DNA from: Helicobacter marmotae
GTDB taxonomy: Bacteria > Campylobacterota > Campylobacteria > Campylobacterales > Helicobacteraceae
Reading direction: 5' to 3'
NCBI RefSeq assembly: GCF_003364255.1
Contig: NZ_NXLR01000018.1
Location: 1 to 39,221, forward strand
DNA length: 39,221 bases
The notes beneath the pieces are model-generated. The model was not told where the DNA came from. It saw nothing but the letters and a program-made list of their open reading frames with translations, and searched no databases. Shown one piece after another: positions 13,990-23,139 of this stretch; within the stretch, counting starts at the first letter, position 1; each line of letters starts with the position of its first letter. The position numbers were made by a program, and so were the translations under genes.

Positions 13990-15387
13990 TTAGTCTTGGA
14001 GTTTATTATGCGGAGGATAGACAAATTTAGTTTTACGCTCTATAAAAATGCTATCTTTTGCGTCTATAGCAAAAGCATGAATGATAATATCATAATTCCC
14101 CTCAGGTAAAAGCTCCGTTGCACGTAGCGTTACTATCTTTTTGACTTTATCTCCAGCCTTAATGGTAAATGTATCTTTAGGTGAGAGAATGCTTAGGTGT
14201 TTGGCGATATTGCCGCCTTTGACATCTACAAGCTCAAAATACATCTCATGGTCTTTGGTATCTGTGTTGTGAAAGAGCATAGTGTAGTGGTTATCCACAA
14301 TATGATGAGCGCGGATTTTATAAAGCTCTCCTGTGCGGTCGATGTTAAGCAGCATAGGCTCTTTGGTGCTTCCCATAAAGAGCAGGAGTGCAAATACAAG
14401 TGCAAGAATTACCACATAGCCAATCGTCCTAAAGCGCACAAACTGCACTTTGCCATTATTGTTCAGTGAGGCAGAAGACTTCCACATAACTAGTGAGGGT
14501 TTTGCGTATTTACTCATTACATCACTGCAGGCATCGACACATTCAAGGCAGTTGATACATTCAAGCTGCATACCCTTTCTAATATCAATATGCGTGGGGC
14601 AGACTTTCACACATGCATGGCAGTTGGTGCATTCATTGTCTTTATTTTGCTTTTTGGGGGGAAGCTCATATTTAGCACCACTAGGGCTATATACAGCCCC
14701 TCCGCGATTATAGTCATAGAGTGGCATAAGAGTGTCATTATCATAAAGCACACTCTGTACGCGGCAGTAAGGGCACATATAAATGCAGAAATTCTCTTGT
14801 ATATAAGTGATGTCAAAGATAAAAAACAGCCCAAAGCCTAGCCAGAAGCCAAGTAAGATTCTATGATTAAGCGGGTCGCTTATATAGGCAAAAAAATCAC
14901 TCGGTGGTGTGAAAAAAAACATCAAATTCGCAGAAGCCACAAGGCAAAGAAAAGCAATGATACAAAATGCACACACTGCCTTAAGCTTTGCACCTAAGGT
15001 ATCAAGGCGCATTTTTTCTTGTTTATTACTAATCTTTTTACGCAAGCCAAAGACCTTAGTTTGTAAAAAGTCTCTATAGAGGATTCTAAAAATTGTTTGC
15101 GGACATGCCCAGCCACACCATAAGCGTCCAGCAAGGGTTGTCATAAAGAATATCCCCACAAACATCAAAATAAGCAAAAATGGCATAAGATAAAGCTCTT
15201 GCATATCAAATATGACGCCAAGCAAATGGAGCTGCTTATGGTCAAATGAGAGTAAGAAAATCTGATTCCCATTAATTTGGATAAATGGAAAAACAAGGAG
15301 GGTAAAAGTCGCAATCATATAAACCATATAACGTTTTATGCGGTAGGGTGCTATATGGGATGGTGTTTGAGAAATGCTAGCTTGCAT
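13990..15387 (-). CDS. ccoG: Cytochrome c oxidase accessory protein CcoG (FixG/RdxA)
   Basis: A 465-aa inner-membrane ferredoxin-like protein needed for assembly of the cbb3 oxidase, where it is thought to handle copper/redox steps. Hydrophobic helices lie at about 20-40, 65-85, 135-160 and 175-195. The WCGWACP motif has Cys 91 and 95. Two [4Fe-4S] motifs follow, at Cys 253/256/259/263 and 277/280/283/287. A C-terminal membrane segment (about 325-345) and an Ig-like periplasmic tail complete the FixG layout. The start ATG 15387 has AGGGGAT upstream. The gene is transcribed away from the ABC-F gene and has its own -10. No other cco genes are in the window. Confidence 0.95.
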   Translation of the reverse strand: MQASISQTPSHIAPYRIKRYMVYMIATFTLLVFPFIQINGNQIFLLSFDHKQLHLLGVIFDMQELYLMPFLLILMFVGIFFMTTLAGRLWCGWACPQTIFRILYRDFLQTKVFGLRKKISNKQEKMRLDTLGAKLKAVCAFCIIAFLCLVASANLMFFFTPPSDFFAYISDPLNHRILLGFWLGFGLFFIFDITYIQENFCIYMCPYCRVQSVLYDNDTLMPLYDYNRGGAVYSPSGAKYELPPKKQNKDNECTNCHACVKVCPTHIDIRKGMQLECINCLECVDACSDVMSKYAKPSLVMWKSSASLNNNGKVQFVRFRTIGYVVILALVFALLLFMGSTKEPMLLNIDRTGELYKIRAHHIVDNHYTMLFHNTDTKDHEMYFELVDVKGGNIAKHLSILSPKDTFTIKAGDKVKKIVTLRATELLPEGNYDIIIHAFAIDAKDSIFIERKTKFVYPPHNKLQD

Positions 15388-15421
15388 GGTTATCCCCTAA
15401 TGTGTTGTTTGAAAGGCTAGG

Positions 15422-15427
15422 ATTATA
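15422..15427 (-). promoter_or_regulatory. -10 box for ccoG
   Basis: A perfect TATAAT on the minus strand, predicting a start near 15414 and a 27-nt leader before ATG 15387. Confidence 0.6.
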
Positions 15428-15492
15428 TAACTTTTAAACTTAAAGCATAAATTTGATTTTGTGCTTTGGTGTAGTTGAAAACAAAAATGTGT

Positions 15493-15498
15493 TAAAAT
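15493..15498 (+). promoter_or_regulatory. Candidate -10 box for the ABC-F gene
   Basis: TAAAAT, 30 nt before the ATG at 15528. A transcript starting near 15505 would include the Shine-Dalgarno AAGGA at 15516-15520 but not the longer upstream start at 15453. Confidence 0.5.
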
Positions 15499-15527
15499 CT
15501 TTTACTTTCTTTTATAAGGATTCTACA

Positions 15528-17135
15528 ATGCTGCAAACCATTAATCTCACTATGGCTTACCCCACAAAAAAGCTCTTTGAAAATGTCAATATTACACTTG
15601 ATGCACATAAACGTTATGGGCTAATAGGAGCCAATGGCGCGGGGAAATCGACTTTTTTAAAGATTCTCTCCGGGGTATATGAGGCAAGTAGTGGAGAAGT
15701 GGTGATAGGCAAGGGTTTAAAAATGGGAGTTTTAGGGCAAGATCAATATGCTTTTGAGGATTTAAGCTTAAAAGATGCGGTGCTTATAGGGAATAAACGG
15801 CTCTATGATGCAATTAAAAGGAAAGAATATCTCTATGAACATGCTGATTTAAGCGATGAGAGTGTCAATAATGAGCTAGCAGAGCTTGAAATTATCTGTG
15901 CTGAGGAAGACCCAATGTATGAATGCGATGTGCAGATAGAGAAGATTTTAGAGGATTTAGGCTTTAAAAGCAGTATGCACGATGAATTGATGAAAACACT
16001 CACCGGGGGTGATAAATTTAAGATTCTACTCGCGCAAGTGCTTTTCCCCAAGCCAGATATTTTGCTCCTTGATGAGCCTACGAATAACCTTGATTTAGAA
16101 TCAATTGCATGGCTAGAAGAGCATTTGAAGCACCATGAGGGGACATTGGTAGTGATTAGCCATGATAGGCACTTTTTAAATAGTGTTTGCACGCATATTT
16201 TAGATATGGATTTTGGCACTGTGCGTGAGTTTAGCGGGAATTATGATGATTGGTATATCGCTTCTAGCTTGATTGCTAAGCAGCAAGAAATGGAGCGAAA
16301 CAAAAAGCTTAAAGAAAAGGAAGAATTAGAATCGTTTATAGCGAGATTTTCAGCCAATGCAAGTAAGGCAAGGCAAGCCACAAGCCGACAAAAGCAGCTC
16401 CAAAAGCTTGAGCTCTCTGCCTTGCAAGTAAGCCAAAGACGCGAGCCTAGCATTGTATTTAAGCCATTGCGTGCTATTGGTAATGAAGCCCTAGAGTGCG
16501 AGCATATATCAAAGAGTTATGGGGAGCGTTGTGTGCTTAAAGATGTGAGTTTGAAGATTTTACCCGGCGATAAAATTGCCATTATCGGGGCTAATGGTGT
16601 AGGGAAATCCACACTTTGCAAGATTTTGGTTGAAGAGTTAAGCCCAGATAGTGGTAGCGTGAAATGGGGGGCTACGACACAAAGGGGCTACTTCCCACAA
16701 AATGTAAGCGAGGAGATAAAAGGAGAGGAGAGCCTGTATGAATGGCTTAGGGCTTTTGATAAGAAAAAGGAGAGTGGTGAGATACGCAATGCACTAGGGA
16801 GAATGCTTTTTAGCGGGGAGGAGCAAGAAAAGTCTATTAATGCCCTAAGTGGAGGAGAGAAGCATAGAATGGTATTAAGCAAGCTTATGCTTGAGGGGGG
16901 GAACTTTTTAGTCCTTGATGAGCCTACCAATCACCTTGATTTAGAATCTATCATAGCCCTTGGGGAGGCGTTGTATAAATATAGTGGTAATGTGATTTGT
17001 GTAAGCCATGATAGGGAGCTTATAGATGCGTATGCAAATCGTATTATTGAGCTAGTGGAGGATGGCAAAAATGGTGCGCGTCTTATTGACTTTCGTGGGA
17101 GTTATGAGGAGTATGTAGAATCTCAAAACAAATAA
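15528..17135 (+). CDS. ABC-F family ATPase (YbiT/EttA-like)
   Basis: A 535-aa soluble protein with two ATP-binding cassettes and no membrane segment, the layout of ABC-F translation factors that act at the ribosomal E site. The first cassette has GANGAGKS (34-41), LTGGDKFK (a variant of the LSGGQ signature) and LLDEPTNNLDLES. A charged linker follows, with KLKEKEELESFIARFSANAS. The second cassette has GANGVGKST, LSGGEKHRM and LVLDEPTNHLDLES. The start ATG 15528 sits behind AAGGA (spacing 7); an in-frame ATG at 15453 lacks a site and lies upstream of the likely promoter. The closest known group is probably YbiT. The stop is only 3 nt from that of the convergent MATE gene. Confidence 0.93.
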   Translation: MLQTINLTMAYPTKKLFENVNITLDAHKRYGLIGANGAGKSTFLKILSGVYEASSGEVVIGKGLKMGVLGQDQYAFEDLSLKDAVLIGNKRLYDAIKRKEYLYEHADLSDESVNNELAELEIICAEEDPMYECDVQIEKILEDLGFKSSMHDELMKTLTGGDKFKILLAQVLFPKPDILLLDEPTNNLDLESIAWLEEHLKHHEGTLVVISHDRHFLNSVCTHILDMDFGTVREFSGNYDDWYIASSLIAKQQEMERNKKLKEKEELESFIARFSANASKARQATSRQKQLQKLELSALQVSQRREPSIVFKPLRAIGNEALECEHISKSYGERCVLKDVSLKILPGDKIAIIGANGVGKSTLCKILVEELSPDSGSVKWGATTQRGYFPQNVSEEIKGEESLYEWLRAFDKKKESGEIRNALGRMLFSGEEQEKSINALSGGEKHRMVLSKLMLEGGNFLVLDEPTNHLDLESIIALGEALYKYSGNVICVSHDRELIDAYANRIIELVEDGKNGARLIDFRGSYEEYVESQNK

Positions 17136-17138
17136 GCC

Positions 17139-18494
17139 CTAGAGCTTTTTGATATAATCTTTCCATATACCTTTATAGAATATAAAGCCAAAGAAACCAG
17201 CGCGTAAGAATGTCTCAATACAAATAATAGCAAAGATATATATGGCATTGAGATGATAATACACACACAGCCACATGGGGAAGATTCTAAAAATCCAAAT
17301 ACTTCCTGTATTAATCCATAAAGAGAGTTTTGTAGCCCCGCTCCCTCTCAATGCGCCATCAAGCACGAAAACGCAAATTTGAGGTACTTGGGAGAGACCA
17401 ACAGCAATCAAATATGCAAAGGCATAGTGCAACACCACTTCATCTGTGCTAAAGAGGCTTGAGAAGTCCCTGCCCACAACACACATAGCAATGCCTAGTA
17501 TCCCCATGATGATACAGGAGATAAGTAAAATACTGCGGATAAAAGATTCTGCTAAGTCTAGTCGCTTCGCTCCTAGCATTTGCCCCACTAATGCCATTGC
17601 CGCCACTTGGAATCCAAAGCCGGGCATACAAATAAAGCTCTCCACCCTACCTCCGATTTGAAATCCTGCGATGACTTCTAAACCATAATCTGTCATAAAC
17701 TTTGTAATCAACACAAGTGAGAGTATCGTAAGCCCCCTCTCCATACCAGAGGGGATACCTATGCGCAAGCCTGTAGTGAAAAATGCTATTTGAAAGTTAA
17801 GGGCAAACTTTAAATATCTATGTGCTCCACATAAGATAGCAAAGAAAATGCAAGTCTCAAGGTAAGAGACAATGACATTTGCTACTCCAGCTCCCATAAT
17901 GCCAAGTGCGGGTATATGAAGTGCCTCCACACCAAAAATCAGCATAAAATTAAATGTGATATTTAAAGTAGTGCTGATGATTTTGATAAAAAACACACTT
18001 TTTGTATCACCTGTGGCAGCAAGGGCGGAGATAAAGATAGTTTTCATAAAAAGTGCAGGGATACTATAGAAAATCCAACCCAAATAGAGCATGCCTAATG
18101 CCTTAGTTTCTCCTGCTATGCCCATCCAGTCAAAATACAAGCCACTGCATATAGAGGCAAGTATATAGATAGGGAGAGAGCATAGCAATGTCCCCACGCT
18201 CATCGTGCTAAGGAGAGTGTTCATTTTGGAGTAGTTTCTCTCGCCAAAAGCGCGTGAGATTTGGGCATTTGTGCCGACATAAAAGATAGTAGTGAGTGCA
18301 AAAAGAAACATCCAATAGCTCATACTAAGCCCGAGTGCTACGATATTGTGCTTGGTTACTTCAATATCATCTGAAATATGAGCGATAAAATACATACCTA
18401 AAGCGATATTGGCTATCTCAAGCAGGGAATTGCCCCCAGAAGGGATAGCAATAGAGAGAATCTTGCGCGTGCGCTGTTTGAAGTTATAAGTCAT
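17139..18494 (-). CDS. MATE-family efflux transporter
   Basis: A 451-aa inner-membrane protein with about twelve hydrophobic helices in two similar halves. Family-type features are IPSGGNSLLEIANIA near the N-terminus, GTNAQISRAFGE (about residues 73-84), AATGDTKSVF and GFGFQVAAMALVGQMLGAKR in the second half. MATE proteins export cationic drugs or metabolites using Na+ or H+; the substrate cannot be deduced. The start ATG 18494 overlaps the methyltransferase stop by 4 nt (ATGA), so the two are co-transcribed. It converges with the ABC-F gene, and no hairpin terminator fits in the 3-nt space. Confidence 0.93.
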   Translation of the reverse strand: MTYNFKQRTRKILSIAIPSGGNSLLEIANIALGMYFIAHISDDIEVTKHNIVALGLSMSYWMFLFALTTIFYVGTNAQISRAFGERNYSKMNTLLSTMSVGTLLCSLPIYILASICSGLYFDWMGIAGETKALGMLYLGWIFYSIPALFMKTIFISALAATGDTKSVFFIKIISTTLNITFNFMLIFGVEALHIPALGIMGAGVANVIVSYLETCIFFAILCGAHRYLKFALNFQIAFFTTGLRIGIPSGMERGLTILSLVLITKFMTDYGLEVIAGFQIGGRVESFICMPGFGFQVAAMALVGQMLGAKRLDLAESFIRSILLISCIIMGILGIAMCVVGRDFSSLFSTDEVVLHYAFAYLIAVGLSQVPQICVFVLDGALRGSGATKLSLWINTGSIWIFRIFPMWLCVYYHLNAIYIFAIICIETFLRAGFFGFIFYKGIWKDYIKKL

Positions 18495-19111
18495 TTGTTT
18501 AAAGCCTTTTGTGTGTAGTGGGCGATAAAGCGCACAATATGAGGATATGTGGCTTTTCTCTCTATGGAGGCATTTTCATATGTTTCATTATGGAGTATGC
18601 TAAATCCATTTTGTGGGCTAAATATATGCTCAAGCTCCCCATTATAGAGAGCTTTATCATTTTTTGGCGTATGGCTATATATATCTATAAAGGTTTCAAA
18701 TAATATCAGGGCATTTGGCTTTAAGCAAGCAAGTATTGGGGCAAAAAGTCTTCTATCCAGAAAAAAGCTATTAAGCACGACACTATAGCGATTGCGCGCT
18801 AAATTAAAGTTATCTAAATCTGCTAGAATGGGGTTGATATGGGCTAGATTCTCTAAATGTTTGAGTGCGATAGATGAAATATCGACCCCATCAACCTCAA
18901 AGCCTATTTGGGCTAAAAGCTTAGCATTACGTCCATTGCCACAGGCAATATCAAGGGCGACAAGAGGCTCTTGTGTAAGCCAATGGGGTAAGGAGAGTGC
19001 AGGAAAGGATTCTTTAATATAAGCGCATGCTTGCAAGACAAATGGGCTTGGCTCTGTGGGCATAAAGCCATCTTCATAACGTTTGTTCCATTTATGGGCG
19101 TCTTCTTGCAT
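18491..19111 (-). CDS. Class I SAM-dependent methyltransferase (TehB-like)
   Basis: A 206-aa cytosolic methyltransferase. LDIACGNGRNAKLLAQIG is motif I for S-adenosylmethionine, followed by VDGVDISSIAL as the acidic strand-2 motif. The N-terminal WNKRYEDG resembles TehB-type methyltransferases. The target is unknown; TehB relatives act on oxyanions such as tellurite or on small thiols. It forms a two-gene unit with the MATE transporter, which could hint at detoxification, but that is only inference. Confidence 0.85.
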   Translation of the reverse strand: MQEDAHKWNKRYEDGFMPTEPSPFVLQACAYIKESFPALSLPHWLTQEPLVALDIACGNGRNAKLLAQIGFEVDGVDISSIALKHLENLAHINPILADLDNFNLARNRYSVVLNSFFLDRRLFAPILACLKPNALILFETFIDIYSHTPKNDKALYNGELEHIFSPQNGFSILHNETYENASIERKATYPHIVRFIAHYTQKALNK

Positions 19112-19255
19112 TTTTACTCCAACTTTATTTCACACTTGCATACTCTAAAATCTCTATAAAGCTTTATAACCTTAATGTTTAAAAGGATTTGCTTTTTTTA
19201 TTAATTTTTATCAAAAGGCTAAAGCAATAGGGGCTTTTACTCTTTTAACAAATCA

Positions 19256-19588
19256 TTATGCAAGTTTTGGAAATGAGAGCTTGCCTCCGCCGAGTATATG
19301 CAAATGCAAATGAGGCACTTCCTGCCCGCCATCTGCGCCGATGTTAGTGATGATTCTATAACCGCTTTTATCTATGCCTGCGATTTTTGCTACTTCTTTG
19401 GCAAATTCACATAGCTCCCCTAAAAGCTCGCTTGAGGCACAACTAAAGTCTTTTACACATATTTTTGGAATGGCTAAAATATGCACGGGGGCTTTGGGGT
19501 TAATGTCATAAAAAGCAAGGAATTTCTCATCTTCTGCGACCTTTTTACAGGGAATCTCCCCCGCTACAATCTTTTCAAAAATAGTCAT
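19256..19588 (-). CDS. HIT-family nucleotide-binding protein
   Basis: A 110-aa histidine-triad hydrolase (HINT-like). The catalytic motif HLHLHILGG stands near the C-terminus. The N-terminal TIFEKIVAGEIPCKKVAEDE and the central INPKAPVHILAIPK are standard for the family, which splits AMP-lysine-like phosphoramidates. I start at ATG 19588, five bases after AAGGAG; the in-frame GTG two codons earlier overlaps that site. It is divergent from pheS, as in H. pylori. Confidence 0.93.
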   Translation of the reverse strand: MTIFEKIVAGEIPCKKVAEDEKFLAFYDINPKAPVHILAIPKICVKDFSCASSELLGELCEFAKEVAKIAGIDKSGYRIITNIGADGGQEVPHLHLHILGGGKLSFPKLA

Positions 19589-19636
19589 TTTCACTCCTTA
19601 AGGCAAGCTCTGTATGAAATATATTTATATGTGTAA

Positions 19637-19642
19637 ATTATA
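19637..19642 (-). promoter_or_regulatory. -10 box for the HIT gene
   Basis: A perfect TATAAT on the minus strand, back to back with the pheS promoter. Predicted leader of about 40 nt. Confidence 0.55.
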
Positions 19643-19673
19643 TCAATAAAGCCCAATAATAAACTTTAAATGT

Positions 19674-19679
19674 TACAAT
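19674..19679 (+). promoter_or_regulatory. -10 box for pheST
   Basis: TACAAT overlaps an in-frame ATG at 19678. If it is the promoter, that ATG is outside the mRNA and pheS must start at TTG 19711 or ATG 19723. Confidence 0.5.
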
Positions 19680-19710
19680 GGAGGTTTTATTACACAAGGA
19701 AGGATTGGCA

Positions 19711-20712
19711 TTGAAGGCACAAATGCAAGAGGTACTGCAGAGGTTAGAGAAGATAGATAATTTAGAGGATTTAGAATCGCTTCGTATAGAGATATTAGGG
19801 AAAAAGGGCATTTTAGCCCAGCAATTTATCAAGCTTAAAGACTTTCAGGGTGAAGCAAAAAAGATTTTTGCCCAAGAGCTTAATACGTATAAAGAGGAGT
19901 TTGAAACACTCCTTATGGAGAAAAAAGCTACTTTGTCTCAAGCACAAATGCACGCCAAACTCGCACAAGAATCGCTTGATGCGAGTTTATTTACGACCTT
20001 GCGTCCTAAAAGCGAGGGACACCCGATTATGCAGACTATGGATAGGATTATAGAGTTTTTTGTGAATATGGACTTTTCTATCCAAGATGGACCACTTATA
20101 GAAGATGACTTCCATAACTTTGAGGCACTTAATCTCCCCGCATATCACCCTGCGCGCGATATGCAAGATACCTTTTATTTTAAAGATTCTATGCTGTTGC
20201 GCACACATACTTCACCTGTGCAAGTGCGCACCATGGAGAATAGCTCCTTGCCTATTCGTATGATAGCTCCGGGGAGTGTGTTTAGGCGAGATTATGATTT
20301 GACACATTCGCCTATGTTTCATCAAGTTGAGGGCTTGGTGGTTGATAGTAAGGATAAGGTCAATTTTGCTAATCTCAAATACATTTTAGAAGATTTTTTA
20401 CACTATATGTTTGGCGATGTGCGCATTCGCTTTCGCTCAAGCTTTTTCCCATTTACAGAGCCGAGTGCAGAAGTGGATATTAGTTGCGTGTTTTGCAAGG
20501 GTGAGGGTTGCAGGGTATGCTCGCATACAGGTTGGCTTGAAGTGTTAGGTTGCGGGATAGTGAATCAAAAGGTCTTTGATAATCTCTCTTATGAAGATGT
20601 GAGTGGATATGCCTTTGGGCTTGGTGTAGAGCGCTTTGCTATGCTTATTCATCGTATTAATGACTTGCGTAGCTTTTTTGAAACAGATTTGCGAGTATTG
20701 GAGCAGTTTTAA
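19711..20712 (+). CDS. pheS: Phenylalanyl-tRNA synthetase alpha subunit
   Basis: About 333 aa. It charges tRNA-Phe as the catalytic half of the alpha2-beta2 enzyme. A coiled-coil N-terminus ends in [12 protein letters not shown]. Motif 2 is [20 protein letters not shown] and motif 3 [15 protein letters not shown]. Four Cys in a [12 protein letters not shown] cluster precede [11 protein letters not shown] chose TTG 19711 because AAGGAAGG stands six bases upstream. ATG 19723 (AAGG upstream) is equally possible and matches the Campylobacter PheS N-terminus in length. The ATG at 19678 lies in the likely -10 box and has no ribosome site. The stop overlaps pheT by 1 nt. Confidence 0.94.
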   Translation: MKAQMQEVLQRLEKIDNLEDLESLRIEILGKKGILAQQFIKLKDFQGEAKKIFAQELNTYKEEFETLLMEKKATLSQAQMHAKLAQESLDASLFTTLRPKSEGHPIMQTMDRIIEFFVNMDFSIQDGPLIEDDFHNFEALNLPAYHPARDMQDTFYFKDSMLLRTHTSPVQVRTMENSSLPIRMIAPGSVFRRDYDLTHSPMFHQVEGLVVDSKDKVNFANLKYILEDFLHYMFGDVRIRFRSSFFPFTEPSAEVDISCVFCKGEGCRVCSHTGWLEVLGCGIVNQKVFDNLSYEDVSGYAFGLGVERFAMLIHRINDLRSFFETDLRVLEQF

Positions 20713-23114
20713 TGATTTTCACAAAGCATTTGTTATCACAATTTATTGATATTTCACATCTTGATATGAATGAAGTATGCACACGTTTAAGTAGCATTGG
20801 GCTAGAGGTGGAATCTGCCTATGCTCAAAGCCTCCCTAAAAATGTAGTCGTGGGTAAAGTACTTTCCCTTGCCCCTCACCCCGATGCAGATAAGCTTAAT
20901 GTGTGTCAAGTGGATATAGGCTCAAAGCAGTTACAAATTGTATGTGGGGCTTCTAATGTTAGTGCTGGGCAGTATGTTGCAGTGGCGTTAGAGGGGGCAG
21001 TGATACCCCATACTAAAAACGGCGCACTTACGATTAAACAGACGACTTTGCGGGGTGTGGAGAGTTGCGGTATGCTCTGCTCAAGCACGGAGCTAGGACT
21101 GCCAAAGATTAATAATGGCATTATGGTCTTAGATGAGAGTGCCGGGCAGCTGGTGTTAGGCAAAGAAATAGGGGAGTTAGCACTTTTTGATGATTATATT
21201 ATCGAAGTGAATATCACGCCTAATCGCGGGGATTGCTTAAGCGTGCTTGGTATAGCTAGGGAATTTGCCACTTGCTATGACTTGCGCTTAAAGCATGAGA
21301 TTGATATGGATAATGTCATCACACTTGGGCTTGGGCGGGTGCTGCAGATTCTTACTGATGATAAAATCAACGCGCATTTGCTTTATCGTGTAGTGGAAGT
21401 GAAGCAGGCTTATTTGCCCCTTGATATTGCCCTTTGCTTGGGACGTAATGGGACTTTGGGAGAAGATGTAATATGCAACTTTTTAGAGTATGGCACGTAT
21501 ATGAGTGGTGTTATCTTAAATGCCTATAGATTGCGTGATTGTGAAAGTAAGGATATTGTCTTAGATAATGGTCTTGCCGCACAGCTTAGGGTAAAAAAAG
21601 ATGAAAATGGCTTAGAAGCGATTTTTACTGATAAGAAGATTTCTGTCATTGGAGTAACTTATGGTGAGCGGCATTTTGGCACGCATGCAGAGATTCTCAT
21701 CATTGAGGCAAGCTATAGTAATCCTGTGCATATTGCTAAAGCCCTCCATGCTAATCATATCAAAGGCGACCCCCAACTTACCTATCGCAGCACAAGAGGG
21801 AGTAATCCATACTTAGAGCAAGGAATGGACTTTTTGTGTAAAAAAATGGTAGATACTTCAAATGCCCTTGTGTATTATGGTACGCATAATGTCTCTCATA
21901 GCGCAGAGGAGGTGGTGATTACTACTACTTTTAGCGCGATTAATAAACTCATAGGCATAGAGTTGGAAAAGGAAGAAATTGCCCTAATACTCAAACGTCT
22001 TGACTTTAAGCTTGATGCGACTTGTGATGAGAACTTTTTTATGATTGCGGTGCCACATTACCGACATGATATAGAAAGCATACAGGATATAGCAGAAGAA
22101 GTGCTAAGAATCTATGGTATTGATAATATCCCATCACAGCCCTTGCTTTGCTTGCAGTCTCATAATATTTCTCAAGCATATTTTACGTATAGAAGCAAAC
22201 GCAAGCTTGCCTATCGATTCATAGCAAATGCCTTTATAGAATGTATCCATTATGTCTTTGCTTCTTCAGAGGAGCTAAAGAAGCTAGGCTTTGTGCAAAT
22301 AGATGAGAACTTAGGGCTTTTAAATCCTATCAGCAAAGAGCTTGATACACTTCGCACAAGTTTGCTCCCCCAACTGCTAGATTCACTCCAACGTAATGAA
22401 AATTTTGGCTTTAAAAATATCGCGCTTTTTGAAATAGGGAGTGTTTATAGCGCAAATCGTGAGGAGAAATCTAAGCTTGCCTTTGTGGCGAGTGGGTGCA
22501 TTAAAGACGAATGCTATCCATATATGAGGGCTGCACAATGGGACTTTTTTACTTTCGCACTTATAGCACAACGATGTATAGGAGAGATACATCTTAAAAA
22601 TATACGCGATACAGAGCAGGCAAAGACATTGCTAGAGGGCTTTGGGTTTGAAGATGATAGAATCTTGCATCCTTATCAAAGTGCTTTTGTATATATGCAA
22701 GATAAGCCTATAGGGGTGATTGCAAAGCTTCATCCACAGATTGCCACACTTCTTGATTTAAAAGATTGCTTTATATGCGAGGTAGAGCTTGATATGAGAA
22801 GCACATCTTTAAAGCAAGCAAAAGAATTTTCAAAATATCAAAAGTCTATGCGTGATTTGACCATTTTGCTTGATAAGGACATTGCGTTTTATCAAGTGCG
22901 AGAAGCGATTATGAATGCAAATATTGAATTTGTGCAAAATATTTATCCTATTGATGTGTATTATGAGGAGAGTTTAGGGGAGCAAATGGCACTAAGTATT
23001 CGCCTTGTGCTGCAATCTTATGAAGCGACTTTAGAAGAATCTCAACTCTCTTATGCCACACAAGCAGCGCTTGATGTGCTTATTCGTACCTTTAATGCTA
23101 GCTTACGCGCTTAA
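20712..23114 (+). CDS. pheT: Phenylalanyl-tRNA synthetase beta subunit
   Basis: An 800-aa protein of full family length. The N-terminal tRNA-binding OB domain has VVGKVLSLAPHPDADKLNVC (about 46-65). LRGVESCGMLCSSTELGL and NITPNRGDCLSVLGIARE follow. The editing (B3/B4) region, the B5 domain with YRHDIESIQDIAEEVLRIYG, and a C-terminal ferredoxin-fold anticodon-binding domain starting at FSKYQKSMRDLTILLD are all visible. It is translated with pheS (TAATG junction). Editing of Tyr-tRNA-Phe is known for the family. Confidence 0.96.
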   Translation: MIFTKHLLSQFIDISHLDMNEVCTRLSSIGLEVESAYAQSLPKNVVVGKVLSLAPHPDADKLNVCQVDIGSKQLQIVCGASNVSAGQYVAVALEGAVIPHTKNGALTIKQTTLRGVESCGMLCSSTELGLPKINNGIMVLDESAGQLVLGKEIGELALFDDYIIEVNITPNRGDCLSVLGIAREFATCYDLRLKHEIDMDNVITLGLGRVLQILTDDKINAHLLYRVVEVKQAYLPLDIALCLGRNGTLGEDVICNFLEYGTYMSGVILNAYRLRDCESKDIVLDNGLAAQLRVKKDENGLEAIFTDKKISVIGVTYGERHFGTHAEILIIEASYSNPVHIAKALHANHIKGDPQLTYRSTRGSNPYLEQGMDFLCKKMVDTSNALVYYGTHNVSHSAEEVVITTTFSAINKLIGIELEKEEIALILKRLDFKLDATCDENFFMIAVPHYRHDIESIQDIAEEVLRIYGIDNIPSQPLLCLQSHNISQAYFTYRSKRKLAYRFIANAFIECIHYVFASSEELKKLGFVQIDENLGLLNPISKELDTLRTSLLPQLLDSLQRNENFGFKNIALFEIGSVYSANREEKSKLAFVASGCIKDECYPYMRAAQWDFFTFALIAQRCIGEIHLKNIRDTEQAKTLLEGFGFEDDRILHPYQSAFVYMQDKPIGVIAKLHPQIATLLDLKDCFICEVELDMRSTSLKQAKEFSKYQKSMRDLTILLDKDIAFYQVREAIMNANIEFVQNIYPIDVYYEESLGEQMALSIRLVLQSYEATLEESQLSYATQAALDVLIRTFNASLRA

Positions 23115-23139
23115 GTCTATACAACACTAAGGAGAAAAA

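Noticed and set aside
19678-19710. pheS start at ATG 19678
   Set aside because: This ATG is inside the likely -10 box (19674-19679) and lacks a ribosome site. TTG 19711 or ATG 19723 fit better.
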